In this document: piece after piece, positions 27,341-38,820 of the stretch
Numbering within the stretch: the stretch's first letter is position 1
Layout: every line of letters begins with the position of its first letter
From: Ooceraea biroi
Taxonomy: Eukaryota; Arthropoda; Insecta; Hymenoptera; Formicidae
Reading direction: 5' to 3'
NCBI RefSeq assembly: GCF_003672135.1
Contig: NC_039510.1
Span: 1,240,001 to 1,304,000 of the forward strand
Length of the DNA stretch: 64,000 nt
Made by a program: the position numbers and the translations under genes
The notes under the pieces: model-generated
The model's database searches: none
The model's input: only the letters and a program-made list of their open reading frames with translations
What the model was told of the DNA's origin: nothing

Positions 27341-30300
27341 CGCTCCAAGAGTGCTCGGGACGGAGAGGGAGATATCGCCGGCGGATCTCGGGCCCCTACC
27401 ATGTCGTGCCCGAGAACGAGCTCTGACAGTCGCTATTGTACGCACGACATTCGCATGGAGACGTATAGGGCGAAATGTATGTACTATGTACATCACGGAA
27501 AGGGACGTTTAACCCTTAAATAGAAAGATTGATTTCTCCTCCTTAGCACGTTTTGCGTCTGTGACGCAACGAACTATTTTGATAAAAGCATCTTTATTGG
27601 GAAAATTTAATTACTTAATTATTTTTTTAGTTTTTTTTTAAGTTTGGTAATTATTGAAAATCTCCTTGAAAGATTCTCTTCGATTAAGGGTTAAAATCTC
27701 GTAGACTTTCTACGTCGATTCTCCGAGAGTCGGAAATTCATCCGGAATCCCCTCGGAGGAAATTTGTACAAGATAACGTGGCTACTCACACAACGGCGAA
27801 CTCTCTGTCAAGGGGTGAAACTCTTGTAGCCGATAATGCGACGAACGAACGCGCCACTCGGCATCGCGATTCCTCCGAGACTGCCAATTTCACCCTCGTC
27901 AGCTTTATCTCTGTTCCGCTGCCGCTGTCTGCACCCTACTTCCCGCACCCAGCACTCTCCATCGACAGACACCACGTGCGCGTACCCTTACGGCTCGCGA
28001 GTCTCCGACCCGGTAAAATCGTGAATATACGGTGCGCGTTTCGCACGGGGCGCATCCGGAGGCACTGCGTGAGCGCAGACGCACCCGGTGCGTGCATTCC
28101 TGCCGCACCCCCTCTTTCCAGCAAAATCCCCGATCCCCGCAGCGACGATCCCCTACCGCGCCCATTCATCCCCTGTGCATTTACGAAGCGAGGAAACGCG
28201 ACCGCCGCGAGGAGAGAGGATCCCTCCCGGCGAACACCCCCTTAATCAATACTCGACATCCTCCTCGTCTCGACCGCGAATATTCTCCTCTCGGTCCTCC
28301 CTGGACCAAGTTTCGGCGCGCCGAATAAAATATAGTACACGCGTCGCGACGAGAACCGACAGCGTCGACGGCAGCGAAGGGCGGTTTGCAGCGCGTCGTG
28401 TCGAGGGAGGACTGAATAAACAGGCCCTCGACACTCGAGGTCCTTTGTGAAAATGCTCCGACGTGTACACCCGCTGTGTCTGTCCATTCTATTTTAAATC
28501 GCCCGATCGGATGGAATTCTGCATGGGAAAGCCATCCGCGCGAGATGTTACGTTTCTCTTAGTTTTGGAAAGCAAAACGTTAATACTGTCCAGTCCGAAA
28601 TAAAGCATTTTCATTGCTTCTTATTCTTAATATCGTCGTTACATTGATGTCTGTTTTATTCGAAGGAGAAACGAGGTGTTTCTTTCCCAATTGAAAAGAG
28701 ATCACTGGTAAGGATCGTGCTTTCGCATCGAGTCGGACCCTTTTCTGTTACGAGGGTCGGGTCGTGGGCATAAGAAGAATGTTGGCTCGGGAAGCGTCGA
28801 TTTTCCGAGCGGTGAGTAACGGCAGTTCCGATTAAATGCCGTTGCATTACCGTGTCAAGCAGGATCAACGGCGGTGTCGGGTCCCCGAGGAGCGTGCGGC
28901 GATCACGACTCGCCGCACCATTCCATCAGAAACGTTAATTAGTGGAGAGAACTGTACTATATGTTGCGGAACAGCGTGGTAGACTCCTAACGTTCGCAAC
29001 ACGCACGCTTAGAAAGTCTAATTCGCCAGAATTTCCTTCTAGAATTCCCGTCGCGAGGTTTAAGGAGGGCTCGACGAAGGAGAATCGCTGTCACATTTGC
29101 ACGCGGGGACGATCGATAGGAATCTACATAGACGCTGAAATTTTATGCGGGAACAGGACGACCTAACTTCTCACGAGAATTGATCGGAACGTAATCTGAA
29201 ATCGATCGGCACCGATCGCGCGTCGTCTCCATTATTGACTACTAGTTAATAAAGGGGGCTGACACGAGGTTTCTTTCCTGCTGATGTTCCTAACAATATT
29301 CCGAGAGCTGTAAAACGTGCCCACACGGTGCCGCACCCACATTGCTTCGCGAAGGAGAGACACGTTAGGGATCAACTAAGAATCGAGAAATGCGGGTGAA
29401 GGGTCCAGGATTTTTAAATTCGGCCTCGTGTATCTTTCGCCAGTGTGCCAATAATAACGGAGCTATTCGCACGTTGTGTCAATATTGCGAAGAAATTACC
29501 GCGGTACCGATTGCGTAAAGCAAGCATTGCGTTTACATCAAAGCCTTTCCACCTCGGCACATGAAGCATAACCAAGCAATTAAGACAAAAGTTGGAAGAA
29601 TTGAAAGAGAAGATATTAATTTTACGAAATACCAGCGACACGCGATGTTTTCTTGCGTCAAGCTCCGCAAATTACTTTCAGTTTGACATGTTAATTAAAA
29701 TACTAAGAACAATAAAGTACTAAGCGTATAAATCGCAATTAAATAATTACCGTTTAACGTATTAAGGTATATATAAATACCTTGATCGTAGATTAAGCGA
29801 GGAGGAAGGGCTCCTTCTTCCTTTTTCTATTTATTTCTTCTTTGGAAGACTTAAGAACGCAATTCGTACGTATTACTGTCCACGTGATACTTTTCGCACA
29901 CGGTAAAGTCTCTCCCTTCTGCAAATCCAACACGATTATTCGGAAGGCGATCGCTGAATGAGCCATTTCGTTGATTTCTTGCGCGAGACGGGACTTCAAT
30001 TGTCTTCTGGTCGTCATGGTGCAAAACTGAATGCAAAACTGAAAATAGATCGGTTAGTCGCCTACGAGGAGATTTGGCATCTTTTGCATCGTATCGAGAA
30101 ATCTGACCGGAAGGAAACGTACAAATATAAGGCACGCTCGGCACGGGAATGTGGAGGTACTACATTCCGCAGCGGGATGGACGCCTTCTTCCGCTGACGA
30201 AAGGTTCTCCCTCTGTAATCAGAAATAATAGTACGTACATGCAGTGTATCATGAAACTGCACGGACTCTGAATATAAAATAGCGGAATGATACGTAAAGC

Positions 30301-31841
30301 GCGCATACGGAAATCCACATAATACGTGTACCGTAGCAAATATCGTATCAATCGAGCAATATGCGACACAATTCGATTAATGTGCCTCATGACGAAAGAA
30401 ATCAACAGTCCAAGTATCGTATTTTTAGATTCTTTTTTATTCTCTGCAAAATGTAATTTAAGCAATAAATTTCCAAACTCGGAGGCCACATTATAAAGAG
30501 TCTGAATTGGCACGATATCTCGACGGCGGGCAGTATTGATTACTTTTAATCGATATTTCAAGCACACGCAAATATGTGAGCACAATAATTTACAAAATGC
30601 CTGGTTATTAGTTTCTAATAAATATTGAAATTTATAAAAGAGAGCTTCGGGAAAGATCATGAATCGGTGCCAGGAGCCACCGGTTGGCGTGCCCGAAGAC
30701 TCAGTCCCAAGCTCCGCCATGCACAGATTATTACAGCTTTTATCGATTGTACCATGCTCCTATTTTTGATCTTGTCCCCAGTATCTCGATAAATTGACCG
30801 AATTAAAATATACGCGTCGCTCGTCGCTCGCGAATACTAAGCTACTTTATGGCGACGAAGGATAAAATATATTACTCCATCGCCTCGGATGTTGCATATG
30901 TGTGCATTGCATGTGTACAATAAGTTCTAATTCTTAAAATAGCGTAAAAAGTTCGTTTTTAATTATTCTCTCACATATAAGTAAATGTACGAGTTATTGT
31001 TTAAAACACGCAGTCGAGGACTGCACGATCGAAGTTGCAGCTGATTTCTTGTTATCTCGTCTATCAAATCTAATGTCTATCAAATACAAATCTAATAAAA
31101 TTTCGACAAAGAATAATTTATTAGAATATTCTAATATGCAAATAATATAATTAATTCTTACGATTTATATCTACTCTGATACCTGATAAGTGGATACTAT
31201 CCTCGCTGCTATTGTGAGTCATGAATACTACTTTATCTTTTGCGGTAAAAATAGTGGAGGCTCCTAACGGACGTTCTTCGAACCAATGTAGAAAAGGCAA
31301 GAATTTTCGGTAAAACAGACTCTAGGGTCCCCTTAAAAAACTCTCGCGGTTAATTCTAAAAACATCCGCTACGAGCCTCCACTGTCTTTCGTGATTTTCG
31401 TGAATACGAAGTGGCAACATAACCTAATGACAAATCAAACGTTTTATTTTTATTTTCGTCTTCACACTGCTTCGACGACCCAGCACTTCCATTCCGAATC
31501 AATATGATTTACCAGTAGACTGGAAATACTTTTTCTTCATGTGCAATGCTAATGCTTGAGTCGCAATATTTGCCGTAGCAGCGTCAGCATAAAGGCAAAT
31601 TATCCAAGTCGCACAACTACCAAGTAAATTTTGTAAATAATACTGCTGAACCATAGCAGTCACATGTGAGTCTGGTTTATAGCATATCTTTTACTATTAT
31701 TATGATTTAATCATACCAATCGACTCTAAGACTCTGCATTAAAAAATACAGGCATTGTTAATGAGATATCTGTTGCATTTTTCAGCCATACACCTCTCAA
31801 CGGTGTTCCGGTGAAGTCTAGTAGAAAGTTTAGTCCTGACA
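27341..31841. other. Intergenic region before the deaminase array
   Basis: CpG-rich from about 27.8 to 28.4 kb, then increasingly AT-rich. No supported gene. An AACCTAATGACAAATC stretch near 31420 is about 420 bases before the first deaminase start and may be part of its promoter. The GC-rich character of the left half ends in this interval. Confidence 0.4.
30160..30720 (-). CDS. Unrecognised open frame, doubtful
   Basis: 186 codons from a true ATG (start MAELGTESSGTPTGGSWH). I recognise no domain. The first 20 residues look ordinary for a protein, while the rest is rich in Leu, Ile, Tyr and Arg, as expected from AT-rich noncoding DNA. No splice donor fits after the first residues. It may be chance; listed because it is the longest frame in the gene-poor region with an ATG. 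Confidence 0.15.
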   Translation of the reverse strand: MAELGTESSGTPTGGSWHRFMIFPEALFYKFQYLLETNNQAFCKLLCSHICVCLKYRLKVINTARRRDIVPIQTLYNVASEFGNLLLKLHFAENKKESKNTILGLLISFVMRHINRIVSHIARLIRYLLRYTYYVDFRMRALRIIPLFYIQSPCSFMIHCMYVLLFLITEGEPFVSGRRRPSRCGM

Positions 31842-32679
31842 ATGGCGGAAAGGTCGTGCACAGTGTAAGACATTATTTTTACCAAGATTTGAACGTGTTC
31901 CTCATAAACCTTTTTCATTTGTTGATTATACTTTGTAGAGATGCCTGTGGAAACGTAGTTTCTAAGAGAACGTCCTACATCGAGTGGGAAGAATACTTCA
32001 TGGCTATAGCACTTCTCTCCGCGAAGCGCAGTAAGGATCCCTGCACCCAGGTCGGCGCGTGTATAGTTAACAATGACAAGAAGATCGTCGGAATTGGGTA
32101 CAACGGCATGCCCAGGGGATGCGAGGACGATCAGTTCTCCTGGAGCAAGGGGCCGATGGACAGTCTAGATGCCAAGTCTCTTTACGGTATAATACGTGTT
32201 AACTATTTTTCTTCTTTTTTCTCTCTTGATAAACTCTTGTTGAAAGAGCTCTCGTTGACTGCGTTTAGTGTGCCACGCCGAAGTTAACGCGGTGCTCAAC
32301 AAAAACTCGAGCGACGTGAAGGACTGCACGATATACGTCGCTCTGTTCCCCTGCAATGAGTGTGCGAAGGTGATAATACAGTCCGGCATAAGGACAGTTG
32401 TGTACCTGTCGGATGAAAAGGCGGAGAAGCCCAAGACGATAGCTGCGAAGAAGATGTTCGACGCTGCCGGTGTCACGTACAGGTATCAACTATTTGGAAT
32501 CCTTGATCTGTTGGTGTAAAATTTTCGAGTAATTCGGTTTCCTTTCTTTCAGGCCATACAGCCTCAGGAATGAAAAGATCGAGATCAACTTCGGCGATAT
32601 TAGATGCAACGAAACGAGGAAGAATTTATCTGAGACTCCTACGAAATGTAAAAAGGAGGATGAAACGAAGGAAGAATGA
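31842..32679 (+). CDS. DCTD: Deoxycytidylate (dCMP) deaminase, canonical copy
   Basis: Cytosolic zinc enzyme converting dCMP to dUMP, the substrate for thymidylate synthase; the family is hexameric, activated by dCTP and inhibited by dTTP. Exons 31842-31864, 31939-32186, 32269-32482, 32553-32679 join in frame to 203 residues; introns are 70-82 bases, all GT-AG. Seen: YIEWEEYFMA, QVGACIVN, the loop GYNGMPRGC, the zinc and proton-shuttle motif VCHAE, and PCNEC supplying the two zinc cysteines. Human DCTD is 178 residues; the extra length is a Lys/Glu-rich C-terminus (KKEDETKEE) and a slightly longer N-terminus. This is the only array member that keeps all family motifs unchanged in an otherwise typical protein, so it is most likely the housekeeping enzyme. 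Confidence 0.95.
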
Positions 32680-32871
32680 CGACAAATTTTACTATATTTA
32701 TATATGTGTGTGTGAATGTACTATATCTAATTGCTGACGCTATATTTTTATATCAATTTTTCTGACAACAGTCTGTCGCATTGCTTCGTTTGCGGTTTTA
32801 TAAGATAAATTTTATAAATATGTAAAAAGAATCAATAGATTACATTTTTAGTCCTTGTAAATAATGACTCA

Positions 32872-32877
32872 ATTAAA
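32872..32877 (+). terminator. Candidate polyadenylation signal of canonical DCTD
   Basis: ATTAAA about 190 bases after the stop, in the 3' sequence that is shared with the other array members. Positional inference. Confidence 0.35.
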
Positions 32878-33104
32878 GCCAAAGCAAGATATTTCTGCAC
32901 TGCAGAAAAATATCAGTAACACATTTCAACACACTATCATTTATCCCTTACTTCCAGACAAAATTCCAGATAATATTACTCACTAAGCAGCACGTAAAAA
33001 TATAACTTATCACTCTTTTATCAAATTCTCTCGAAAAATCGAATGATTGCTGTAGAAAGCAATCATTCGATCTTTCATGTGCACATGGTATATAAGCTTA
33101 TATG

Positions 33105-33118
33105 CTATATATACATAC

Positions 33119-33160
<42 letters not shown>
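33105..33160. repeat. (TACA)n(TA)n microsatellite
   Basis: Five TACA-type units followed by a long TA run. The same repeat with different lengths occurs at about 46906-46962 and, as pure TA, at about 53936-53970, consistent with slippage after segmental duplication. Confidence 0.9.
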
Positions 33161-33161
<1 letters not shown>

Positions 33162-33714
33162 GCACAATATTAAAATAAACTGCAAATAGCATTCGTTCTT
33201 GTGATTAGTACTTTCAAGATCCCAGCTTCAATCCCAATCAGAATTGTTATTCCTACTAGGGATTTTACTCTTCGATCGTCTTCGATGCGATCTACTATCG
33301 TGGGGAACGGGGAAGCCCCGTCTTCTAGGTAGAAGACTCCATGAGCACACAACGACTGCTAAGGCTGCGTTTCGATATTCACTGCCACTAATAATCTATC
33401 GTTTATGTCACGCACACTATAGATTTTTAGTACTGGCAGGACGCAGTCCTTTGTTTCACTTCCTGCGAAGAGTTTTGCTGATCTGTTCTTGATAGATAAT
33501 GAATACGGATGCACACTCAGTCTTTACCCGCCAGTGACACAGTCGCTTTTGTCTTGCTGTTACAATCCGAACCTCTTACTGAAGTAAAACAGAATTGGTA
33601 AGATATTAAAATCTAGACTTGATCAATCCATCAAATCTACATTAGAAAACACAGGTGACAATTGCTATTTTCGGATATATTGTATTTTGATAATTTGATA
33701 TATTTTTTGATATA

Positions 33715-33969
33715 CAGGGTGTCCGGTAATGATCGCCCCAGCTTCCGTACACGAATTGAGCGGATCGAGATGAACAGAAAAGTCCCATACCATTTTGCAA
33801 TATTCGCAATAATCCTATACCTCGAGCGGCTCTGGATTCGCTTGACTTTCATATTCAATATTTTATTATTATTATTGCGAATATTGCAAAACGGTATAGG
33901 ACTTTTCTCTTCGTCTCGATCCGCTCTACTCGTGCACGGAAGCTGGGGCGATCATTACCAGACACCCTG
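33715..33969. mobile_element. 255-bp Tc1/mariner-type MITE
   Basis: Inverted repeats of about 100 bases start CAGGGTGTCC and end GACACCCTG, flanked by TA on both sides (33713-33714 and 33970-33971). No coding sequence. An identical-length copy sits at 47536-47790 in the duplicated segment. At the equivalent point of the third segment copy (about 54548) this element is absent. Confidence 0.85.
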
Positions 33970-34215
33970 TATAATCTTACAATGAAGTTTATTCTCGAGA
34001 TATACATATATATAATACTCATTCATTTATCTACTTTTGTTTCTATTCCTAAAGCATATCTCTTACATGACTTGCATGACTTATATCTGCTGACAAATAA
34101 ATATTTTTAAGGATATTTTAAGTTATTTAATTATATGTACATGTGTTATTCTTAAGTCATAAATCTCTGATTTGTGTCCTGACATAGTTCGAATAGAAGT
34201 TTAGTTCTGAGAACA

Positions 34216-35506
34216 ATGGAGAGAACGCTGGGTACAAGGTAGATTTTTTTGCTAAACAAAATTTGAGCAAATAAAATATATTCTTTTGTAAATTATTCCT
34301 TATCTATCGATTGTACTTTGTTCTACGTACAAAAGTAAACTTTCTAGGAGAACGCTTTGTCAAGATTGGGACGAGTATTTCATGGCTCAGGCAGTCTTAG
34401 CTGCGAGACTTAGCAGGAATCCTTACAGCCAGGTCGGCGCATGTATCGTTAATAATATAATGAAAATCGTCGGCATTGGGTATAATGGTATGCCTAGGGA
34501 ACGTGACGACTATAAGTTCTATTGGCACATCCCGAGAGGCACTTCAAGTGCGCAGCCACTTTATGATAATATTTATGATAATTTATTAATGTGAATATTA
34601 ATATGATATTTACTTTTCCCATGTCTTTCGTTTCTTCCGTTGATGAAATGGAAACATGGAAAATAATAAATGAAATGTTATTCAACTAAAAGAGCATTCT
34701 TCGATTGCATTGTAGTGCCCCACGCGGAAATTAATGCGTTGCGCAGCAGAAATTCGACCGACGTTGCAGATTGCACGATTTATGTCACTTTATTTCCATG
34801 CGACAACTGCGCAAAAGAGATAATAGAATTTGGCATAAAGACAGTGGTGTATCTGTCGAATAAGAACGTCTGCAATTACAAAACAATGAATGCGGAGAGT
34901 CTGTTTGATTCTAATAGTGTTGCGCACAGGTATTGGCTATTTTGAATTATTCATATATTTAGTATATAGGAATTAGTGGTATTATTTCGCAATTCTGTAA
35001 GATCTTTGATGTAAGCGCCAAAAGATCACGCCGCCATTCGATCGCGCGGCACAACCCTTGAACCGGTTACAAACGAATCGCCGGCTTCGGCGGCGAGTAG
35101 CGATGTCGCAATCGCATTTTGTCTTTCGACGATAAAACCACGAGAACGAGCGCCTTGCAAGCTCAGCTCACAACAGTCTTGTTTGTTGTATCCACTTGCG
35201 CGTTGGGTCGCCTCGACCGATCACCGATGTCCACGCAAACAAAGTATACGCTTATAACTGTGTCCTGTGATTTTTACTTACAATTCCGTTAATTTTTCTT
35301 TCAGGCTAATGAACAAGAAGATAGAAATTAACTTTATTGATATCAACTGCAACAGGACGAATCAAACACCGCAGACTCCAATGAATGGCGAGGGTCAAAG
35401 GAGGGAAGTCGAAGTTGGAAACATTATTCAGCATATCTTATATAATCCTAATTATTATGTTTTCCTAATCCTAATTATTTCGTTTGTTTTGATTATATAT
35501 GCATGA
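34216..35506 (+). pseudogene. DCTD-like type A copy 1 (A1), splice donor lost
   Basis: Exon equivalents: 34216-34238, 34348-34565, 34716-34929, 35305-35506. Motifs GYNGMPRER, VPHAE and PCDNC are present. The donor of intron 2 reads G|AT where A2 and A4 read G|GT, so the message would read on to a stop at 34592-34594, before the catalytic exon. If splicing worked, the product would be 218 residues with a C-terminal hydrophobic stretch (YYVFLILIISFVLIIYA) found as coding sequence in no other copy. Intron 3 carries a 282-base insertion. Compared with the canonical gene, Cys before HAE is Pro and the GC after the GYNGMP loop is lost. Probably a young pseudogene; a low-level non-canonical transcript cannot be excluded. 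Confidence 0.8.
34999..35280. mobile_element. 282-bp GC-rich insertion in A1 intron 3, unclassified
   Basis: A2 and A4 have a continuous intron here. In A1 a GC-rich block is flanked by near-identical 9-base copies, CAATTCTGT (34990-34998) and CAATTCCGT (35281-35289). The same insertion is present in A3 (48820-49097). The 9-base duplication would fit a Mutator-type or similar element, but no terminal repeats or coding sequence were recognised. Confidence 0.6.
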
Positions 35507-36037
35507 CGAGGGTTGCATTCCGTTATTCGTTACTAATAGTGGCGCCCGTTTTATTTTTATTTTTTTATGCAACATTTGATGAAGAACAGAATCATTTTGC
35601 CAATATTGGTTAAACAAAAGAAGCCTTATGTTAAACTGAAGAATAATTTTATTGATTATAATGTTTTATACTATGGTATTTTACTATGCATAAGCAATTT
35701 TAAAAGACGATTTTATACGATCTTATTTTTCTATCCATTAATTTTGTCGTAAATATATTTTTTTAAAAATTAATGAGTATAAAAATGTATTTATTTTCTA
35801 TAATGATTTAATAAGGACTTCCCTCTTAAAGTAGTAAGATTTCCACCATTCGCGCAAGATCTCCGTTCCATTCAGGTGGAGGGATCTCCGCTGCCCAAGA
35901 TTTCCGTCTCGGTGCAGCAGGTCCAGAGTCCAGACGAGTCAGAAGATTTCTGACTGGTGTACGGCTTAGGGTTTGGTGTTCATGTATTATAGTTAGTTGT
36001 TGGTTTTATTGTTACAATAAAGTGGAAAAGTCTCCGA
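35507..36037 (+). other. A-to-B spacer with a conserved block
   Basis: After each type A gene there is a similar stretch: a region resembling the 3' flank of type B genes, then a GC-richer block (about 35820-36037) with GGTGGAGGGATCTCCG and an AATAAA at 36016-36021. Equivalent blocks are near 43790-44000, 49640-49858 and 60010-60240. Its 61-codon open frame at 35567-35752 is AT-rich and not convincing as a protein. Confidence 0.5.
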
Positions 36038-36860
36038 AAGACCTTTGTGAAGTTTACACCTCATTTTTTTTAAAATCGATTTTTTTTTAAGTTCTGATTG
36101 CACCCCATTGAGTTCTAGAGTTCTTTACTAAACTGAACAATAGTTCTGGCGAATTAAGCTAAAAAATCAATTTTGAAGTTTGGGGGTGCTAACTTCACAA
36201 AACGGGATCACAAAATCAGCAATAACATTAAAACCGTTGAAAATACTGAACTTTATTATAAGGATTTTTGTTAGAACTTTAGTGGTGCTACCCAGAACTC
36301 TCAATAAAACATCGGATTTCCCAAAAAAATGTATTCCTTCGAATTTAGAAATTTCGACTCGCGACACGAAAAATCGTTGCATTTTCTTAAATCTTGCTTT
36401 TAGCGCTTCGAGTCTTAAGAGTCATCGTTAGAACTCTTGAGGTGCTACCCAGAACTCTCAATAAAACATCGGATTTCCCCAAAAAATTTATTCTTTCGGA
36501 CTTGGAAATTTCCGGCTCGTGACATGAAAAATTGCTGTATCCTGTTAAATCTTGCTTTTAGCCGGAAATTTCTAAATTCGAAGGAATAAAGTTTTTTTGG
36601 AAATCCGATGTTTTATTGAGAGTTCTGGGTAGCATCACAAGAGTTCTAACAAAATTCATTCTTTTCAACGGTTTTAATGTTATTGCTAATTTTGTGATCC
36701 CGTTTTGTGAAGTTAGCACCCCCAAACTTCAAAATTGATTTTTTAGCTTAATTCGCCAGAACTATTGATAAATTTAGCAAAGAACTCTAGAACTCAATGG
36801 GGTGCTACCAGAACTTTAATAAAAAATTGATTTTTAAAAAAATGAGGTGCCAGCTTCACG
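36038..36860. mobile_element. Long-TIR foldback element
   Basis: Two arms of roughly 300 bases are inverted copies: the left begins near TTTGTGAAGTTTACACCTC and the right ends GAGGTGCCAGCTTCACG. A 10-base direct repeat AAGTCTCCGA flanks it (36028-36037 and 36861-36870). The sister spacers at 44000, 49858 and 60240 run through this point uninterrupted, giving the empty site. Long TIRs and a 9-10 base duplication suggest a Mutator-type non-autonomous element; this is inference. Confidence 0.75.
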
Positions 36861-36953
36861 AAGTCTCCGAGTGCTATTAGTTATCACTCGCCTTTCGCAG
36901 TCATATCTAACGTAAGAATAACACCGATAACGGATAGATAATTAATGATAACG

Positions 36954-36961
36954 TATAAATA
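36954..36961 (+). promoter_or_regulatory. TATA-like box upstream of B1
   Basis: TATAAATA 95 bases before the B1 start; the same box lies 97 bases before B2, B3 and B4 and 78 bases before the terminal gene. Confidence 0.5.
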
Positions 36962-37055
36962 AATAGCTGCTGAGATACATTGTCCAGCAACAGTTCTCGA
37001 GTGTGTTCTAGTGTTCTGTTCTATCTGAAGTTCAAATAAAGTCTTGATTCTGATA

Positions 37056-37610
37056 ATGGCGGGAAGATCGTCTTGACGGTATAAAAATCTTTTCCAAAGT
37101 TTAAAAAAGTTTAAACAAATCAAATATATTCCTCCATAATATGTATTCTATCTATTCTTCATACTACGCAGATCTTTTAAGAGGACGGACTACATTACTT
37201 GGGATGAATATTTCATGGGTATAGCACTCCTATCTGCAGAACGCAGTAAAGATCCCAAGCGCCAGGTCGGTGCGTGTATAGTTAATAACGAGAAGAAAAT
37301 CGTCGGCGTTGGATATAATGGTTTGCCCTACGGATGCGACGATGACAAGTATCCTTGGAAGCAAGGCCCGAAAGACAGTTTAGATGCAAAACATCTTTAC
37401 GGTACATTACATGTTAACTATTTTTCTTCAGTTTTTCTCTTCAACAAAATACAAAACAAATGGGATATTGTTCAACATCTAAAAGAGTTTTCGACTGCAT
37501 TGTAGTGTCTCACGCGGAACTTAACGCGATAGTCAACAAAAATTCGAGTGATGTTAAAAATTGCAAGATCTATGTCACTTTGTTCCCGTGCAACGAATGC
37601 ACAAAACTGA
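37056..37610 (+). pseudogene. DCTD-like type B copy 1 (B1), truncated
   Basis: Exon equivalents 37056-37078, 37184-37401 and 37506 to about 37610. Exon 1 contains an in-frame TGA at 37074-37076. Exon 3 keeps VSHAE and PCNEC but breaks off right after them at about 37610, where the sequence turns into AATTGAATTG-type repeat; the rest of exon 3 and exon 4 are missing. Exon 2 is intact (loop GYNGLPYGC). Two independent lesions make this a pseudogene. Confidence 0.88.
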
Positions 37611-38820
37611 ATTGAATTGAATTGAAAAAATGATATGCTAAATTCCCGTAGCAGATCATTTTCTAGCAGATCAAAAATCAAAAGTAGTTTTACTCGCATG
37701 CAGTCGAGTTCTATAGTTCTTAATAGGTTTTAATGATAGTTCTGGTGATTTTATACAAAAAAATCATGAATTAAGAAAATGATATGCTAACTACCCGTAG
37801 CAAAGATCCTGGCACTTCTAGGCCACCATTTCGTTTTTTTCTACCAGTTCCGCAATAGTTCCGATACTTTTGATTGGTTTTAGCCATAGTTCTGGCCTTT
37901 AAACATTTTTAAATAATATTTTAATCTCGGACCTGGCATTGCATGCAAGAGTAAACTATAAGATGCTGGCAGTACTAGGCCACCATTTCGCTTCTTTCTA
38001 ATAGTTCCGCAATAGTTCCAAGACTTTTGATAGGTTTTAGCCATAGTTTCGTCCTTTAAACATTTTAAAATAATTTTTTAATCTCAGAGCTAGCATAGCA
38101 TGCAAGAGTAAACTATAAGATGCTGGCAGTTCTAGGCCATCATTTCGCTTTTTTTTAAATAGTTCCGCAATAGTTCCAAGGCTTTTGATAGGTTTTAGCC
38201 ATAGTTCCGTCCTTTAAACATTTTTAAATAATTTTTTAATCTCAGAGCTGGCATAGCATGCAAGAATAAACTATAAGATGTTGAGTCTTCTTTTATATTT
38301 GTTATTTCGAAAATTGCTAGAAGCAAGAACTACGGGGAAGTGCTAGAACTATAACGTAAGACTCGAAAAGTGTCCAGAACTTACGTCGGTGCACCAGCAT
38401 ATCCCGAGTATAGGGATGAGGTGTACATAATAATTATTAACAATTATTCAAAAATTGCTAGAAGCCAGAACTCTTTGGGAATATACGGGGGGCGGGGGGT
38501 ACTAGAACTATAACGTAAGACTCGAAAAGTGTCCAGAACTCACGTCGATGCACCAGCATATCACGAGTATGGGGATGAAGTGTACATAATTATTAACAAT
38601 TATTCAAAAATTGTTAGAAGCCAGAACTATTTTGAGATACATAGTAAAATATTAGAACTAACGTAGGAAAATAAGTCAGTATTCGTGGTGGAGTTAGTAT
38701 CCGATGTATGCTCGGTCCGCACCACCTCAGATAATCGAGGTTCTACTGTACTTTGTAGCGCGCGACGTCTATGCAGTGGCTCTCATCGCTCAGAACCTTG
38801 TTCTTCATGTACTTGGCGTC
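37611..38820. repeat. Tandem repeats rich in AGTTCT/AGAACT
   Basis: Three imperfect units of about 157 bases start at 37809, 37966 and 38123 (each with CTAGGCCA and a run through TTTAGCCATAGTT). They are followed by about two and a half units of roughly 140-150 bases between 38330 and 38660 (AGAACTATAACGTAAGACTC). The last 120 bases resemble the sequence before A4 at 58390-58440. No coding sequence. Confidence 0.75.

Larger units (their letters stand above)
32367..36037 (+). repeat. Duplicated segment, first copy (pairs with 46152-49858)
   Basis: From the middle of exon 3 of canonical DCTD through its 3' flank, a TA-flanked MITE and the whole A1 gene, the sequence repeats almost base for base at 46152-49858. 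The shared content between genes includes a 13-bp stem hairpin (33039-33070), a (TACA)n(TA)n microsatellite (about 33105-33160) and a short interrupted palindrome around 33370-33440. Differences are scattered substitutions and small indels, so the duplication is recent. Confidence 0.9.

Noticed and set aside
27778..28487. Cluster of overlapping Pro/Arg-rich frames on both strands
   Set aside because: All are shadows of a CpG-rich segment, probably promoter-like DNA; no frame resembles a protein family.
33662..33985. 107-codon plus-strand frame and its minus-strand partner
   Set aside because: Lies almost wholly within the 255-bp MITE; the frame is created by its inverted repeats.
35567..35752. 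61-codon frame repeated at 49383-49568
   Set aside because: Repeated only because the whole segment is duplicated; composition is that of AT-rich 3' flank and it is broken in the A2 and A4 units.
37611..38700. Possible CRISPR-like regular repeat
   Set aside because: Units of about 150 bases without short conserved repeats and unique spacers, in a eukaryotic genome; ordinary tandem repeat.
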